A stretch of DNA of 64,000 bases, taken from NCBI GenBank assembly GCA_030652335.1, contig JAUSAW010000018.1:124001-188000 (forward strand), written 5' to 3'. Of the stretch, positions 15,390-24,083 are shown one piece after another; position 1 is the first letter of the stretch, and every line of letters starts with the position of its first letter. A program made the translations under genes and the position numbers. This DNA is from Gammaproteobacteria bacterium (GTDB lineage Bacteria > Pseudomonadota > Gammaproteobacteria > Francisellales > CACEW01). Below the pieces are notes generated by a model that was given only the letters and a program-made list of their open reading frames with translations, was not told the DNA's origin and searched no databases.

Positions 15390-17231
15390 ATGTCTATTCA
15401 AAGATTACGTAATATCGCCATCATCGCTCACGTCGATCACGGTAAAACTACCCTAGTTGATAAACTTTTACAACAGTCGGATACCTTGGACGAACGTACC
15501 AAGCTTGAAGAGCGCGCTATGGATTCAAATCCATTAGAAAAAGAGCGTGGCATTACCATTTTGGCAAAAAATACCGCCATTCGCTGGACAGACCCCCGCA
15601 CTAATGAAGAATACCGTATTAATATCGTGGATACCCCAGGGCATGCTGACTTTGGTGGAGAAGTGGAACGCGTATTATCGATGGTCGATTCCGTATTATT
15701 ATTGGTCGATGCGGTCGACGGCCCTATGCCACAAACCCGTTTCGTAACCATGAAAGCCTTTGCTCAAGGCCTAAAACCTATTTTAGTAGTGAATAAAGTG
15801 GATCGTCCAGGCGCACGTCCTGACTGGGTTGTGGACCAAGTATTCGATTTATTCGATCGCTTAGGCGCAACCGATGAACAATTAGATTTCCCAGTGATTT
15901 ATGCTTCGGCATTAATGGGCTATGCCACCTTAGATTTAAACCAAGCCTCCGATAATATGAATCCCCTATTCCAAACCGTTATCGATAAAGTATCCCCACC
16001 ACCCGTGGATGCTGATGGTCCTTTCCAAATGCAAATTACCATGCTTGATTACTCAAGCTATGTAGGCACCATCGGTATTGGCCGTATTTCACGCGGTACC
16101 GTAAAAACCAATATGCCAGTGACCGTAATCGACCGCGAAGGTAAAACCCGCAATGGTCGTATCTTACAAGTATTAGGTCATATGGGTCTTAAACGCCTTG
16201 AAGTCCCATCGGCTTCAGCGGGCGATATCGTGTGTATTACCGGTATTGAAGGCTTAAATGTATCGGATACCGTTTGCGATGTGAATAAAGTAGAAGCGCT
16301 AGAGCCATTAACGATCGATGAGCCTACCGTAACCATGACTTTCCAGGTGAATAACTCACCGTTTGCCGGCCGCGATGGTAAATATATTACCTCACGTCAT
16401 ATCCGTGACCGCCTATTTAAAGAACTGATTCATAACGTAGCACTACGCGTTAAAGAAACCGCGGATCCTGATAAATTCCAAGTGTCCGGTCGTGGTGAGC
16501 TACATTTAGCGATCTTAATCGAAAATATGCGTCGTGAAGGCTATGAACTTGCCGTATCACGTCCTGAAGTTATTATGAAAGAGATCGATGGCGTAATGAA
16601 TGAACCCTATGAGTTCGTTACCATCGATATCGAAGATCAACATCAAGGCACCACCATGGAAAAAATGGGTGTACGCCAAGGCGACCTTAAAAATATGGTC
16701 CCAGATGGAAAAGGCCGAGTGCGTTTAGAATATATCGTTCCAACTCGTGGCTTAATCGGCTTTCATACCGAATTCTTAAGTTCCACCTCAGGTACCGGTA
16801 TTTTAAACCATATATTTGATCATTACGGCGTTTGCAAAAAGAACGTCGTCTCCGAGCGTCAACGCGGTGTATTGATGTCTAACCAGGACGGTAAAGCCGC
16901 AGGTTACGCCCTATTTAACTTACAAGACCGCGGCTTAATGATGATCGAACATGGTACCGAAGTATATGAAGGTATGATTATCGGTATTCATACCCGCGAT
17001 AACGACTTAGTGGTTAACGTGATTAAAGGTAAACAGCTTACTAATATTCGTGCCTCTGGTACCGATGAGAATATCGTATTAACCACACCGATTAAGCATA
17101 CTTTGGAACAAGCTTTAGAATTCATTAACGATGATGAACTCGTCGAAGTCACTCCTAAGTTCCTGCGTATTCGTAAAAAATGGTTAAAAGAGATCGACCG
17201 TCGTAAATACGAGCGCAGCAGCAAAGACTAA
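15390..17231 (+). CDS. typA: Ribosome-associated GTPase TypA/BipA
   Basis: 613 aa, the usual length. Translation-factor GTPase motifs are intact: AHVDHGKTT (G1, about 13-21), RGITILAKN (G2), [12 protein letters not shown] (G3), NKVDRPGA (G4) and SALMG (G5). These are followed by EF-G-like beta-barrel and domains III/V ([21 protein letters not shown]) and the BipA-specific C-terminal domain. TypA binds 70S ribosomes and supports 50S assembly, stress and cold growth. The gene has its own promoter. Codon use looks highly adapted compared with neighbours. idi follows after a GC-rich palindromic repeat. Confidence 0.97.
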   Translation: MSIQRLRNIAIIAHVDHGKTTLVDKLLQQSDTLDERTKLEERAMDSNPLEKERGITILAKNTAIRWTDPRTNEEYRINIVDTPGHADFGGEVERVLSMVDSVLLLVDAVDGPMPQTRFVTMKAFAQGLKPILVVNKVDRPGARPDWVVDQVFDLFDRLGATDEQLDFPVIYASALMGYATLDLNQASDNMNPLFQTVIDKVSPPPVDADGPFQMQITMLDYSSYVGTIGIGRISRGTVKTNMPVTVIDREGKTRNGRILQVLGHMGLKRLEVPSASAGDIVCITGIEGLNVSDTVCDVNKVEALEPLTIDEPTVTMTFQVNNSPFAGRDGKYITSRHIRDRLFKELIHNVALRVKETADPDKFQVSGRGELHLAILIENMRREGYELAVSRPEVIMKEIDGVMNEPYEFVTIDIEDQHQGTTMEKMGVRQGDLKNMVPDGKGRVRLEYIVPTRGLIGFHTEFLSSTSGTGILNHIFDHYGVCKKNVVSERQRGVLMSNQDGKAAGYALFNLQDRGLMMIEHGTEVYEGMIIGIHTRDNDLVVNVIKGKQLTNIRASGTDENIVLTTPIKHTLEQALEFINDDELVEVTPKFLRIRKKWLKEIDRRKYERSSKD

Positions 17232-17241
17232 TAGCTTAAGT

Positions 17242-17280
17242 CCCCTCCCCCCTCTGCGGGGGAGGGTTAGGGAGAGGGGG
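17242..17280. repeat. GC-rich palindromic repeat, copy 1 (typA-idi gap)
   Basis: Core CCCTCCCCCC-TCTGC-GGGGGAGGG followed by TTAGGGAGAGGGGG. Related copies are at 19066-19108, 19300-19341 and 19358-19390. Its right end supplies the purine tract before the idi start codon. Confidence 0.85.
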
Positions 17281-17282
17281 CT

Positions 17283-17798
17283 TTGGAATACGTTATTTTA
17301 GTAAATGAGCAAGACCAAGTTGTAGGCTTTGAAGAAAAACAAAAAGCCCATCAACTTGGGTTTCTACATCGTGCCTTTTCAATCTTCCTATTTCGTAATA
17401 ATGAAATCCTTATGCAACAGCGACATCCGCAGAAATATCATTGCGGCGGTCTCTGGACGAATACCGTTTGTAGCCACCCTCGCGAAAACGAAATAACTTT
17501 CGATGCGGCTAATCGTCGTCTGTTTGAAGAATTAGGAATAGGCGCCGACTTGCGCGAAGTAGACCAGTTTATCTATCGGGCCGAACTTGCCAATGGCTTA
17601 ATAGAGCACGAACTCGATCATGTTTTTATCGGTCACTATGATGGCGATATATCACAGTTTAACCCTGAAGAAATATCAGAGCTAAAATGGATGGACATTC
17701 AGGACTTAGAACGCGACCTCGCTGCTCATCCAGAGCGCTATACTCCATGGCTAAAGCAAGCTTTAACGCTCGCGTGTCAGGCTACTATCATTCCTTAA
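17283..17798 (+). CDS. idi: Isopentenyl-diphosphate delta-isomerase, type I
   Basis: Idi interconverts IPP and DMAPP for isoprenoid synthesis. 171 aa. The Nudix-like fold carries the catalytic Cys in TNTVCSHP (Cys63) and the acidic pair in IEHELDHVF (Glu108/Glu110). The start is TTG 17283: homology to known Idi begins exactly there (MEYVILVNEQDQVVG), an in-frame TAG lies 15 bases upstream and no nearby ATG exists. The ribosome binding site is the GGGAGAGGGGG tail of a palindromic repeat, so the original leader was probably replaced by the repeat. The 3' end overlaps the convergent gene by 36 bases. Confidence 0.9.
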   Translation: MEYVILVNEQDQVVGFEEKQKAHQLGFLHRAFSIFLFRNNEILMQQRHPQKYHCGGLWTNTVCSHPRENEITFDAANRRLFEELGIGADLREVDQFIYRAELANGLIEHELDHVFIGHYDGDISQFNPEEISELKWMDIQDLERDLAAHPERYTPWLKQALTLACQATIIP

Positions 17799-18236
17799 TT
17801 TAGCAGAAACGCTCTTAAAGGGCGCTGTTATGCTTACCGCACCTGCATGCACCGGGATTAAATCCTTAGCATTTATTAAAGTAGCTAGAAAATTCGTTTT
17901 AAAATCTAGAATGGCGTCACTAAATTTATCGATATCAGCCACCTTTCTTCGCAATTTATCCAGCAGACCATTGGTGAGGTCATTAATGGCATGTTCAGTG
18001 GCTAAAGGCCCTAATAAGTATTGGGCAAGCTCGGAAAAAATTTGCTTAGATTCGCTAGGCAGACCCTGCTGTTCTTGAATAAAAACGTAGGCCTCGTAAA
18101 CGGGCAATAACCTTAACAATTCAACGGCATCACGGTAAGCCGTTAGGCTCTCATTACTTAATTCCATCTCTTTAGGCAAAGCTTGTATAACTAAATGGGC
18201 TACCTTCTTGGACCTAACCACCTCTATTCCCACCAT
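17763..18236 (-). CDS. Hypothetical helical protein
   Basis: 157 aa, ATG at 18236 with AAGGATGA upstream. It is predicted mostly alpha-helical (SNESLTAYRDAVELLRLLPVYEAYVFIQEQQ, DLTNGLLDKLRRKVADIDKFSDAILDFKTNFLATLINAKDL) with no signal peptide, membrane segment or recognisable motif. It converges with and overlaps the last 36 bases of idi. The good ribosome binding site and ordinary composition support a real gene. Function unknown. Confidence 0.6.
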   Translation of the reverse strand: MVGIEVVRSKKVAHLVIQALPKEMELSNESLTAYRDAVELLRLLPVYEAYVFIQEQQGLPSESKQIFSELAQYLLGPLATEHAINDLTNGLLDKLRRKVADIDKFSDAILDFKTNFLATLINAKDLIPVHAGAVSITAPFKSVSAKLRNDSSLTRER

Positions 18237-18261
18237 TTTTTATCATCCTTGATTAAAAAAA

Positions 18262-19299
18262 CTATTCTAACAAATATTTTACTATAAAATAATGATCATC
18301 GTGCAACTGATCGGAAATCTGCCAAAATTCACTTAATGGCAACCACTTTGCCGCAGCCGCATCATCGGCGGCTTTAATCCTAGGTAAGGGATGACCTGTG
18401 ATTTCAAATAAACCAGCATTGGTTATGACTCGGCCTATTTGTGAACGCCCTGGATTATCGAATACCTTTGTTTTTACTAAGTAAGTTTTAAGTTGCACGA
18501 CACTTAAATCGATCGAGGTTTCCTCGATTAGCTCCCGGATCAAACCTTCCCAGATCCATTCTTTTTGCTCTAAAAATCCACCCGGCAAGGCCCATAAGCC
18601 TTTCCCCGGAAAATGTCCGCGCTGTACTAATAAAATATGCTGGTTGCAGATTACCACCGCATCGGTCGTTACATGCATAGGCGGATAAGGCGCCTTAGAC
18701 CAAGAGGCCTTATAAGATTTTATATAGTTAAATTCTTGCTGCAATTCGCTATAGTGCTGAGTATTTCTAAATTCGCTCAAATAACGTTGGCTTGCCTGCG
18801 TGAGCCCTTCGATTTCGATTACTTCCTTTCCTGAAAAATACTGTTCGCGTATGGGTGTGGCATTAAGCTGGCAGTAATTGGCAAGTTCAAGCCGCCCCCA
18901 TTCTGGAAAGGCTTTAAGATAATAAGTAGTTTCATCTTTATCGTGGCCGATTAAAACAATCGAATCCAAAGGAGAGGTATTGCTAATGACTAAAGCTTTA
19001 ACGGAGCCGTTCCAAACCCCTTCGTTATACATCTGGTCTTCGACGCCTAAAATAACTCCTTTAAAACCCCCTCCCCCCTCGTGGGGGAGGGACGGGGAGA
19101 GGGGGTTTAGAGCTAGTCCCGCGAGAATCAGAGCTTTTCGCTCCTCAAAAGTCCAAGGATTTTTAATAGTCCGGGCACGATTAATAGAGCCGACCACGAT
19201 AATAAGCTTATCGCAGGTTTCTAGGGCTTTTTGGATAATAGCCAGATGACCTCGATGAAAGGGCTGGAATCGCCCGATGAATACACCTACTTTTGCCAT
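18262..19299 (-). CDS. nadM: Bifunctional NMN adenylyltransferase / Nudix hydrolase (NadM-Nudix) with a repeat-derived insertion
   Basis: The 345-aa product joins a NadM-type nucleotidyltransferase (about 1-190; FIGRFQPFHRGHLAII, SINRARTIKNPWTFEER, GHDKDETTYYLKAFPEW) to a Nudix domain (about 205-345; Nudix box GGFLEQKEWIWEGLIRELIEETSI). Francisella and cyanobacterial homologues make NAD from NMN; the Nudix half hydrolyses ADP-ribose-type compounds. Start ATG 19299 (MAKVGVF) fits homologues; the frame stays open 31 codons upstream only because it runs through palindromic repeats. Oddity: between GLA and GVILGVED a Pro/Gly-rich stretch (NPLSPSLPHEGGGGFKG) is encoded by another copy of the repeat, about 10 residues longer than in the Francisella enzyme as I recall it. 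Confidence 0.9.
   Translation of the reverse strand: MAKVGVFIGRFQPFHRGHLAIIQKALETCDKLIIVVGSINRARTIKNPWTFEERKALILAGLALNPLSPSLPHEGGGGFKGVILGVEDQMYNEGVWNGSVKALVISNTSPLDSIVLIGHDKDETTYYLKAFPEWGRLELANYCQLNATPIREQYFSGKEVIEIEGLTQASQRYLSEFRNTQHYSELQQEFNYIKSYKASWSKAPYPPMHVTTDAVVICNQHILLVQRGHFPGKGLWALPGGFLEQKEWIWEGLIRELIEETSIDLSVVQLKTYLVKTKVFDNPGRSQIGRVITNAGLFEITGHPLPRIKAADDAAAAKWLPLSEFWQISDQLHDDHYFIVKYLLE
19066..19108. repeat. GC-rich palindromic repeat, copy 2 (inside nadM, in frame)
   Basis: Core CCCTCCCCCC-TCGT-GGGGGAGGG with the GGGGAGAGGGGG tail, lying within the nadM reading frame without breaking it. It encodes about 14 residues of a surface-loop-like sequence. Confidence 0.85.
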
Positions 19300-19341
19300 G
19301 CCTCCCCCTCTCCCTAACCCTCCCCCGCAGGGGGGGGAGGG
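19300..19341. repeat. GC-rich palindromic repeat, copy 3 (nadM leader)
   Basis: Inverted relative to copy 1, with the same TAACCCTCCCCCGCAGGGGGG core. On the minus strand its GGGAGAGGGGGAGG end abuts the nadM ATG and provides the ribosome binding site. Confidence 0.85.
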
Positions 19342-19357
19342 AATTTCTTGTTTCTCT

Positions 19358-19390
19358 CTAGCCCTACCCCACGATGGGGGAGGGAACTTC
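19358..19390. repeat. GC-rich palindromic repeat, copy 4 (partial)
   Basis: CCCTACCCCACGATGGGGGAGGG core, slightly degenerate, just after the tonB-like gene end. With copy 3 it fills nearly the whole gap between the tonB-like gene and nadM. Confidence 0.75.
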
Positions 19391-19395
19391 ATGTA

Positions 19396-19941
19396 TTAGT
19401 GTAAACTAAAATCCACCGGAAGGGATAAATGAATGGCTTGGCTTATGACAATCGGCATCGAGAATGGGCTACAAGCTTGAATGGCATTAATGGCAGCTCG
19501 GTCTAAATCCGCCACCCCGCTGCTTTGATCGATCTGAATAGTTGATATAACGCCATTTGGCTGCAGGGTAAATCCAATAATGCTTGAGCCTTGTTGAATA
19601 TGGCTTTTAGCTAAATCGGGATAGACTAAATGCTGAGAAATATCTTGAGCTAAGCTACGTAGCAATATTTGCAATTGAGGAGATGCAACTTGCTGGGCTT
19701 GAATTTGATGAACTTGAGTGACTGGCCGGGCCGCTTGTATCGGCTTTACTGTATGCGACATATGAGTCTTGGCTGCTGGGCTTATGGCAGAAGGTAGAAT
19801 ATAGGCTGAAAGGCTGGCATCGCTTTGTGGCAGGCTTCGTAGGTGATAAAAGTCTGGCCAGTTTATTAATAATGCTAATAGCCCCAGATGCAAGGAGACC
19901 GCCATAAACCAAGGCGAATGACTAAAATTTAGCAGCTTCAT
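19396..19941 (-). CDS. TonB-family energy transducer
   Basis: 181 aa. One N-terminal transmembrane helix (about 12-30, FMAVSLHLGLLALLINW), a periplasmic linker rich in Gln/Ala/Pro, and a TonB C-terminal domain (about 100-181: LVYPDLAKSHIQQGSSIIGFTLQPNGVISTIQIDQSSGVADLDRAAINAIQACSPF). It would couple the ExbBD proton motor to an outer-membrane receptor; exbB/exbD are not in the window. It lies 2 bp after the TonB-dependent receptor gene, so the two form an operon and the transducer is probably dedicated to that receptor. Confidence 0.9.
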   Translation of the reverse strand: MKLLNFSHSPWFMAVSLHLGLLALLINWPDFYHLRSLPQSDASLSAYILPSAISPAAKTHMSHTVKPIQAARPVTQVHQIQAQQVASPQLQILLRSLAQDISQHLVYPDLAKSHIQQGSSIIGFTLQPNGVISTIQIDQSSGVADLDRAAINAIQACSPFSMPIVISQAIHLSLPVDFSLH

Positions 19942-19943
19942 AA

Positions 19944-21896
19944 TTAACTCAATTTATAACGTATCTGCAACATGGCTGTGCGCCCTGCTGCCGGATAATA
20001 AGCCACAAAACTATCGGGTGGTGAGCTGATATAGACGCTAGCCAAATTGTATTCAGTATTGGCTAGATTGTCGATTCTAAAACTTAACACCCAGCTGGGG
20101 AATTCGGCATTTAAAGCCAGATCCAATAAGCAATAACTCGGCACGCTGGCACTATTATTAGTATTATCACCCTCGGCATACTGTGATCCTGTATAGTGTG
20201 ATTCGCCATAAATCGACCAGATAGACGTTAATTGATAGCGCGCACTGAAATCACCTAAAATGGCTGAGGCGCCAGGGATATCATTACCGGTATAGGCCCC
20301 TTCACGAAAACGGTTATTCATTACGGTCGTGCTAACTCGCAGAGTCCATTTTGCGGTCGGCTCATACTGAGCGTTTACATCAAAACCTTCGCGTCGCGTC
20401 GGCGCTAAATTATAATTAGCCGAGAGGCCATTAGGCGGGGTATAAAAACCAATTTCATTATTGAGGTTAATAACAAAAACCTCTGCCGCCGTTTGCCATT
20501 GCGAGTCATGCCAATTAATCCCGGTCTCGTAGGCCGTTGAGGTTGTCGCCTTTAAGCCAAAACCGGTATTGGGGCTGCTGGTATAATTCGATTCATCGAT
20601 AAAAGGCAATTGATAACCCATAGCACGGCGCAGATAGCCGGAAGTCTGGGCATTAAATTGATCGTTTAAGCTTAGACTCATTAAACTTAATTGCTGAGTC
20701 TGGCTGCTAGGTGGGTTAAATTGACTGGAGTCGTTATTATAAAATTGAGCATGAGTATCGATACCCACCACCCTGCCACTCGTAGTTAAGCTGATTTTAT
20801 TAACGAGCGGCACATCCAAGCTGCCATAGCCGCTATATTGCTGTTGATTGGCATTATTGATATTCGAATATAAATCCGGACTAGTAAAACCATAGGTTTC
20901 ATTGCTTAACAGGATTCCTGCCTGGGTATGGATCTGACGCTTCCATCCCATAAAGCTACCGTTGAGCTCAGGGTTTACTCGTATAGTTTGATAGTCTTGA
21001 TCATAAGGGCCCTCTAAATTCGATTGAGCGGCTTGCTGGCGATAACTAAATTGCGAGCTGCTAGCCCAGGCATTATTAAACGTATGCTTCCAAGCCACTG
21101 AGGCTAATCCGGTATTGCTGGTCTCATCACCCTGACCTTGATCGACAATAGACTGGTTAGGATTTTCGGCTACCTGGCTCGCCGTTAGATAACCCGGATA
21201 ATGGGTAATTTGTCGCAAACCATAGACCGAAAATTGCAGCGAATTAATCGCCGTGTCATGTTGTAATTTTAAGCCTGCTTGATTGCTACTCTCTTGATCA
21301 CTGTCTCGCGAACCTTGATCGTATTCATTCTGCGCATTAATCCGATAGGCATTTTCAGTATCGATGGGGCCTGATGCCACCATAGTCATTTGGGTCATTA
21401 ATGGCGCACCCATTATCAGAGTTATCTCTTGCTCGGCCTTGCGCGGTGATTTAGTAATGATATTAATCACTCCACCCAAGCTTTGATTGCCATATACAGC
21501 CCCAGCTACTCCCGGGGTAATAATTATTTCTGCAATTTCAGATAAGGGGATAAGACCAATATCGGGATCGCTCATGGAAAAATTTGTTAAAGACTGCCCG
21601 TCGACCATAATTAAGGCCGGCTCGGTATGAATTAAAATCTGCGGCGCCATACCCAAGCCTGAAACATACTGAATGCCGGCAATATTATTAAGCAATTGCC
21701 CAATATCAGTGGCGCCGGATCGGGTAATCTGAGAATCCGAGATAATAACTTGATTGCCGAGGGTCGTCGATTGCGTATAACTAAACGGGGGTTTGGCATT
21801 GGCGTCGATTTCTGGCAACTGATAAACAATGGGAGTTAAGTCTGCAAAGGCAATAGCCGATAAAGCCATCCCAATAATAACGCTCTGCCTTAACAT
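19944..21896 (-). CDS. TonB-dependent outer-membrane receptor
   Basis: Start ATG 21896 (MLRQSVIIG) with AGGGA upstream; a GTG 15 bases earlier is less likely. 650 aa. The signal peptide is followed by a plug domain (about 45-160: SQITRSGATDIGQLLNNIAGIQYVSG..., PALIMVDGQSLTNF, EIIITPGVAGAVYGNQSLGGVINIITKSP), then a 22-strand barrel ending LDLALNAEFPSWVLSFRIDNLANTEYNLASVY...LQIRYKLS. It resembles the BtuB/colicin-receptor class, but the substrate (cobalamin, siderophore, metal) cannot be read from sequence. It is transcribed with the tonB-like gene, divergently from the response regulator. Confidence 0.92.
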   Translation of the reverse strand: MLRQSVIIGMALSAIAFADLTPIVYQLPEIDANAKPPFSYTQSTTLGNQVIISDSQITRSGATDIGQLLNNIAGIQYVSGLGMAPQILIHTEPALIMVDGQSLTNFSMSDPDIGLIPLSEIAEIIITPGVAGAVYGNQSLGGVINIITKSPRKAEQEITLIMGAPLMTQMTMVASGPIDTENAYRINAQNEYDQGSRDSDQESSNQAGLKLQHDTAINSLQFSVYGLRQITHYPGYLTASQVAENPNQSIVDQGQGDETSNTGLASVAWKHTFNNAWASSSQFSYRQQAAQSNLEGPYDQDYQTIRVNPELNGSFMGWKRQIHTQAGILLSNETYGFTSPDLYSNINNANQQQYSGYGSLDVPLVNKISLTTSGRVVGIDTHAQFYNNDSSQFNPPSSQTQQLSLMSLSLNDQFNAQTSGYLRRAMGYQLPFIDESNYTSSPNTGFGLKATTSTAYETGINWHDSQWQTAAEVFVINLNNEIGFYTPPNGLSANYNLAPTRREGFDVNAQYEPTAKWTLRVSTTVMNNRFREGAYTGNDIPGASAILGDFSARYQLTSIWSIYGESHYTGSQYAEGDNTNNSASVPSYCLLDLALNAEFPSWVLSFRIDNLANTEYNLASVYISSPPDSFVAYYPAAGRTAMLQIRYKLS

Positions 21897-22021
21897 AATG
21901 ATCCCTACCACTTTTTTGCGATTTTACGCGAGCAGCCTTCTCTTGTCATCTTTAGATCAAATACATTGCTGCATCGCCTTTTTTTCACTATTATTAATCA
22001 ATATTATTAAGGGTTTCCAGC

Positions 22022-22783
22022 ATGGCCAAAGAAAAAATTATTATCGCAGATGACGAACCTGGTATTCGTCAACTGGTTAAGATTTTCTTGACCCGCTATC
22101 ATTTTGAGGTGATAGAAGCCGGCACTGGCCAAGAGCTACTTGATATTCTAAAAACCACCGCTCCTGAATTAATTATTTTAGATTTAATGCTGCCCGATAT
22201 TTATGGTCTAGATGTCTGCAAAAAAATTCGTGAAACCAGCGATACGCCTATCGTCATGCTAACCGCCGTGCAAGGTGAGATGAATATGGTATTAGGCTTT
22301 GAAGCAGGTGCCGATGATTATGTCGAAAAGCCTTTTAGCCCACATGTATTATTATCGAGAATTCAAGCTATCTTACGACGTAGGAAGGCCCAGCCCGCCC
22401 CTACCGCTAATACTGCAGCTACAGACTACCATACAGATGATGTCGTTGCCCCTAATGAAAATTATCAACGCGCCAGTTTTGCGCAATGGGTGTATATTCC
22501 CGATGAGGCCTGCCTGAAACATCAAAACGGCAAGCATATCTTTTTGACTAAAAATGAATGCTTATTGTTGGAGTTGTTTTTAGCCTTTGAACAAGAAATT
22601 CTGACTCGAGAAAAAATTGCTTCGGTGTTAAAAATTGATATCGACGACCCGGAAAGCCGAGCCATCGATGTGCAAATTTCAAGATTACGCAACAAACTCA
22701 AAGACCGCACCCATCATAACCTGATTAAATCGATTCGTAATAAGGGTTATCTTTTATCGGTTCCGGTTAGGTTTTTCAATTAG
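22022..22783 (+). CDS. OmpR/KdpE-type response regulator, orphan
   Basis: 253 aa, ATG 22022 with AAGGG upstream. The receiver domain (1-125) has the acidic pocket DD(10,11), phospho-acceptor Asp54 (IILDLMLPD), Thr81 and Lys103 (EKPFSP). The C-terminal winged-helix domain (about 160-250) ends in VQISRLRNKLKDRTHHNLIKSIRNKGYLL, typical of OmpR members. The interdomain linker (about 127-160) is unusually long and Ala/Thr/Asp-rich. No histidine kinase gene is adjacent, so the partner must be elsewhere. Divergence from the TonB/receptor operon makes that operon a possible target. Confidence 0.92.
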   Translation: MAKEKIIIADDEPGIRQLVKIFLTRYHFEVIEAGTGQELLDILKTTAPELIILDLMLPDIYGLDVCKKIRETSDTPIVMLTAVQGEMNMVLGFEAGADDYVEKPFSPHVLLSRIQAILRRRKAQPAPTANTAATDYHTDDVVAPNENYQRASFAQWVYIPDEACLKHQNGKHIFLTKNECLLLELFLAFEQEILTREKIASVLKIDIDDPESRAIDVQISRLRNKLKDRTHHNLIKSIRNKGYLLSVPVRFFN

Positions 22784-22799
22784 CACCTGTGCAGAACTT

Positions 22800-22945
22800 G
22801 CAAATGCAGATTTGGTGACGCGAAATTTGCCTGAAATGCCAGTCACATAAATGACATATGCATGTTTCGTGACCCGAATTTTCTTGAAAAACCTAGTCAC
22901 ATAAATAACATTTGTAACTTATGTGATCCGAATGTCCATAAAAAA
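22800..22945. repeat. 54-bp imperfect tandem repeat, about 2.5 copies
   Basis: GTGAC(G/C)CGAA at 22815 and 22869 and GTGATCCGAA at 22923 are spaced exactly 54 bases. Each of the two full units also ends in an AGTCACATAAAT(G/A)ACAT block, so GTGAC and GTCAC form inverted ends within a unit. It fills the gap between the response regulator and the convergent SDR gene. Confidence 0.8.
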
Positions 22946-22953
22946 ATCCTCGA

Positions 22954-23709
22954 TTAAACCAACTGCACCGCTTGCTCCGTAGCATTGACCGTAATCTCAG
23001 CCACACAGACATGAGCAGGCCGCGTGACGCAATAGGCTATCGCATCGGCTATGTCTTCGGGCTTCATCGCTGTGATGCTGGCATAGACTTTTTTAGCACG
23101 CTCGGCGTCGCCTTTAAATCGGACTAAGCTAAATTCGGTTTCGACTAAACCAGGATCGACTTCGGTGACTCGGATGCCTGTGCCTTGGCATTCTAATTTC
23201 ATCGCGCGGCTTAGGGCTTTAACGGCATGTTTGGTGGCGCAATAAACCGAGCCTTTTGGATAGACTAAGTGACCTGCTATGGAACCAATATTGACGATAT
23301 GACCTGTTTTTCGAGAGAGCATAGCGGGCATAATGGCTTGAGTGACATACAATAAGCCCTTAACATTGGTGTCGATCATCTGATCCCAGTCTTCTATCTT
23401 GGCATCGACGATGGTATCGAGGCCAGCGGCGAGTCCGGCATTATTAACCAAGATATCGATCTGACTAAATTCAAGAGGCAAAGCGGACAAGGCCTTTTTA
23501 ACCTCTAAAGCTTGAGTGACATCGAGCTCGATACAATGTACGGAGGTCTCATAGTCGCTTTTCAATTTATCGGAAAGTTCTTGCAAGCGGTCGGCCCTGC
23601 GCGCGCATAGAATTAATTTCGCTCCGAGTGCCGCTAAAGCTACAGCCGTGGCATAACCAATTCCGCTCGATGCACCCGTTACTAACGCGACCTTATTGTT
23701 AAGCTTCAT
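22954..23709 (-). CDS. Short-chain dehydrogenase, YdfG-like
   Basis: 251 aa classical SDR. NADP-binding TGASSGIGYA (11-20) with Arg residues after the second strand (CARRAD) suggests NADP preference. Also visible are NNAG (89-92), catalytic Ser143, Tyr156 and Lys160 (YCATK), and DPGLVETEF. The pattern and length match YdfG, the NADP-dependent 3-hydroxy acid (serine/allo-threonine/malonic-semialdehyde) dehydrogenase. It is monocistronic, facing a 54-bp tandem repeat downstream. Confidence 0.9.
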   Translation of the reverse strand: MKLNNKVALVTGASSGIGYATAVALAALGAKLILCARRADRLQELSDKLKSDYETSVHCIELDVTQALEVKKALSALPLEFSQIDILVNNAGLAAGLDTIVDAKIEDWDQMIDTNVKGLLYVTQAIMPAMLSRKTGHIVNIGSIAGHLVYPKGSVYCATKHAVKALSRAMKLECQGTGIRVTEVDPGLVETEFSLVRFKGDAERAKKVYASITAMKPEDIADAIAYCVTRPAHVCVAEITVNATEQAVQLV

Positions 23710-23768
23710 CTCATCTCTCTCACTTAAATTGAACTGTGCTAATATTATAGTAAAATAAGGGGTGCAGC

Positions 23769-24017
23769 ATGAGCTATATTCAAAAAATTTTACAGGACTC
23801 TACTTTAAGCGAAGAAGCTAAGATTGTTAAGTTAAATACTTTGCTTGAAGATGAGGTCATTAAACTGACAGCAAGTGAAGAAGGAATGGGCAATGATGCC
23901 GATTCCACTCTCACTGAAATATTAGGTGCGCTACATTCACTTGGAATGGTCGTGGATGTAGAGCATAGTCCTAATCAAAAAGATGCGATAAAAACGATGA
24001 AAAAACCTGGATCCTGA
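23769..24017 (+). CDS. Small hypothetical protein ending in a dispersed repeat
   Basis: 82 aa, ATG 23769 after AAGGGG. Acidic and helical, without signal peptide or motif (LQDSTLSEEAKIVKLNTLLEDEVIKLTASEEGMG...LTEILGALHSLGMVVDVEH). The last residues (PGS) and the stop codon come from a REP-like element beginning at about 24007, so the original C-terminus was probably altered by the repeat. Function unknown. Confidence 0.55.
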   Translation: MSYIQKILQDSTLSEEAKIVKLNTLLEDEVIKLTASEEGMGNDADSTLTEILGALHSLGMVVDVEHSPNQKDAIKTMKKPGS

Positions 24018-24083
24018 CGAATGCTACGCATTGTCAGGATGACGGGTCTGTTCTGGATCCCCGATTAAGCAGGGATGACAACA
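24007..24083. repeat. Dispersed REP-like repeat between 82-aa gene and deaD
   Basis: CTGGATCCTGACGAATGC...CAGGATGACGG then CTGGATCCCCG...CAGGGATGACA, two head-to-tail units of the GGATCC...GGATGACA type also seen at 9608-9703, 34230-34280 and 44978-45019. Confidence 0.7.

Noticed and set aside
17830..18078. 82-codon plus-strand frame opposite the 157-aa helical protein
   Set aside because: No ribosome binding site and no protein-like pattern; the minus-strand frame has AAGGATGA and sensible helical sequence.
19300..19392. 31-residue N-terminal extension of NadM (Pro/Gly-rich)
   Set aside because: It is encoded entirely by palindromic repeats; homology starts at MAKVGVFIGRFQPFHRGH, just after a good ribosome binding site.
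22800..22945. CRISPR array
   Set aside because: Only 2.5 copies, repeats directly abut without spacers, and no cas genes are nearby.
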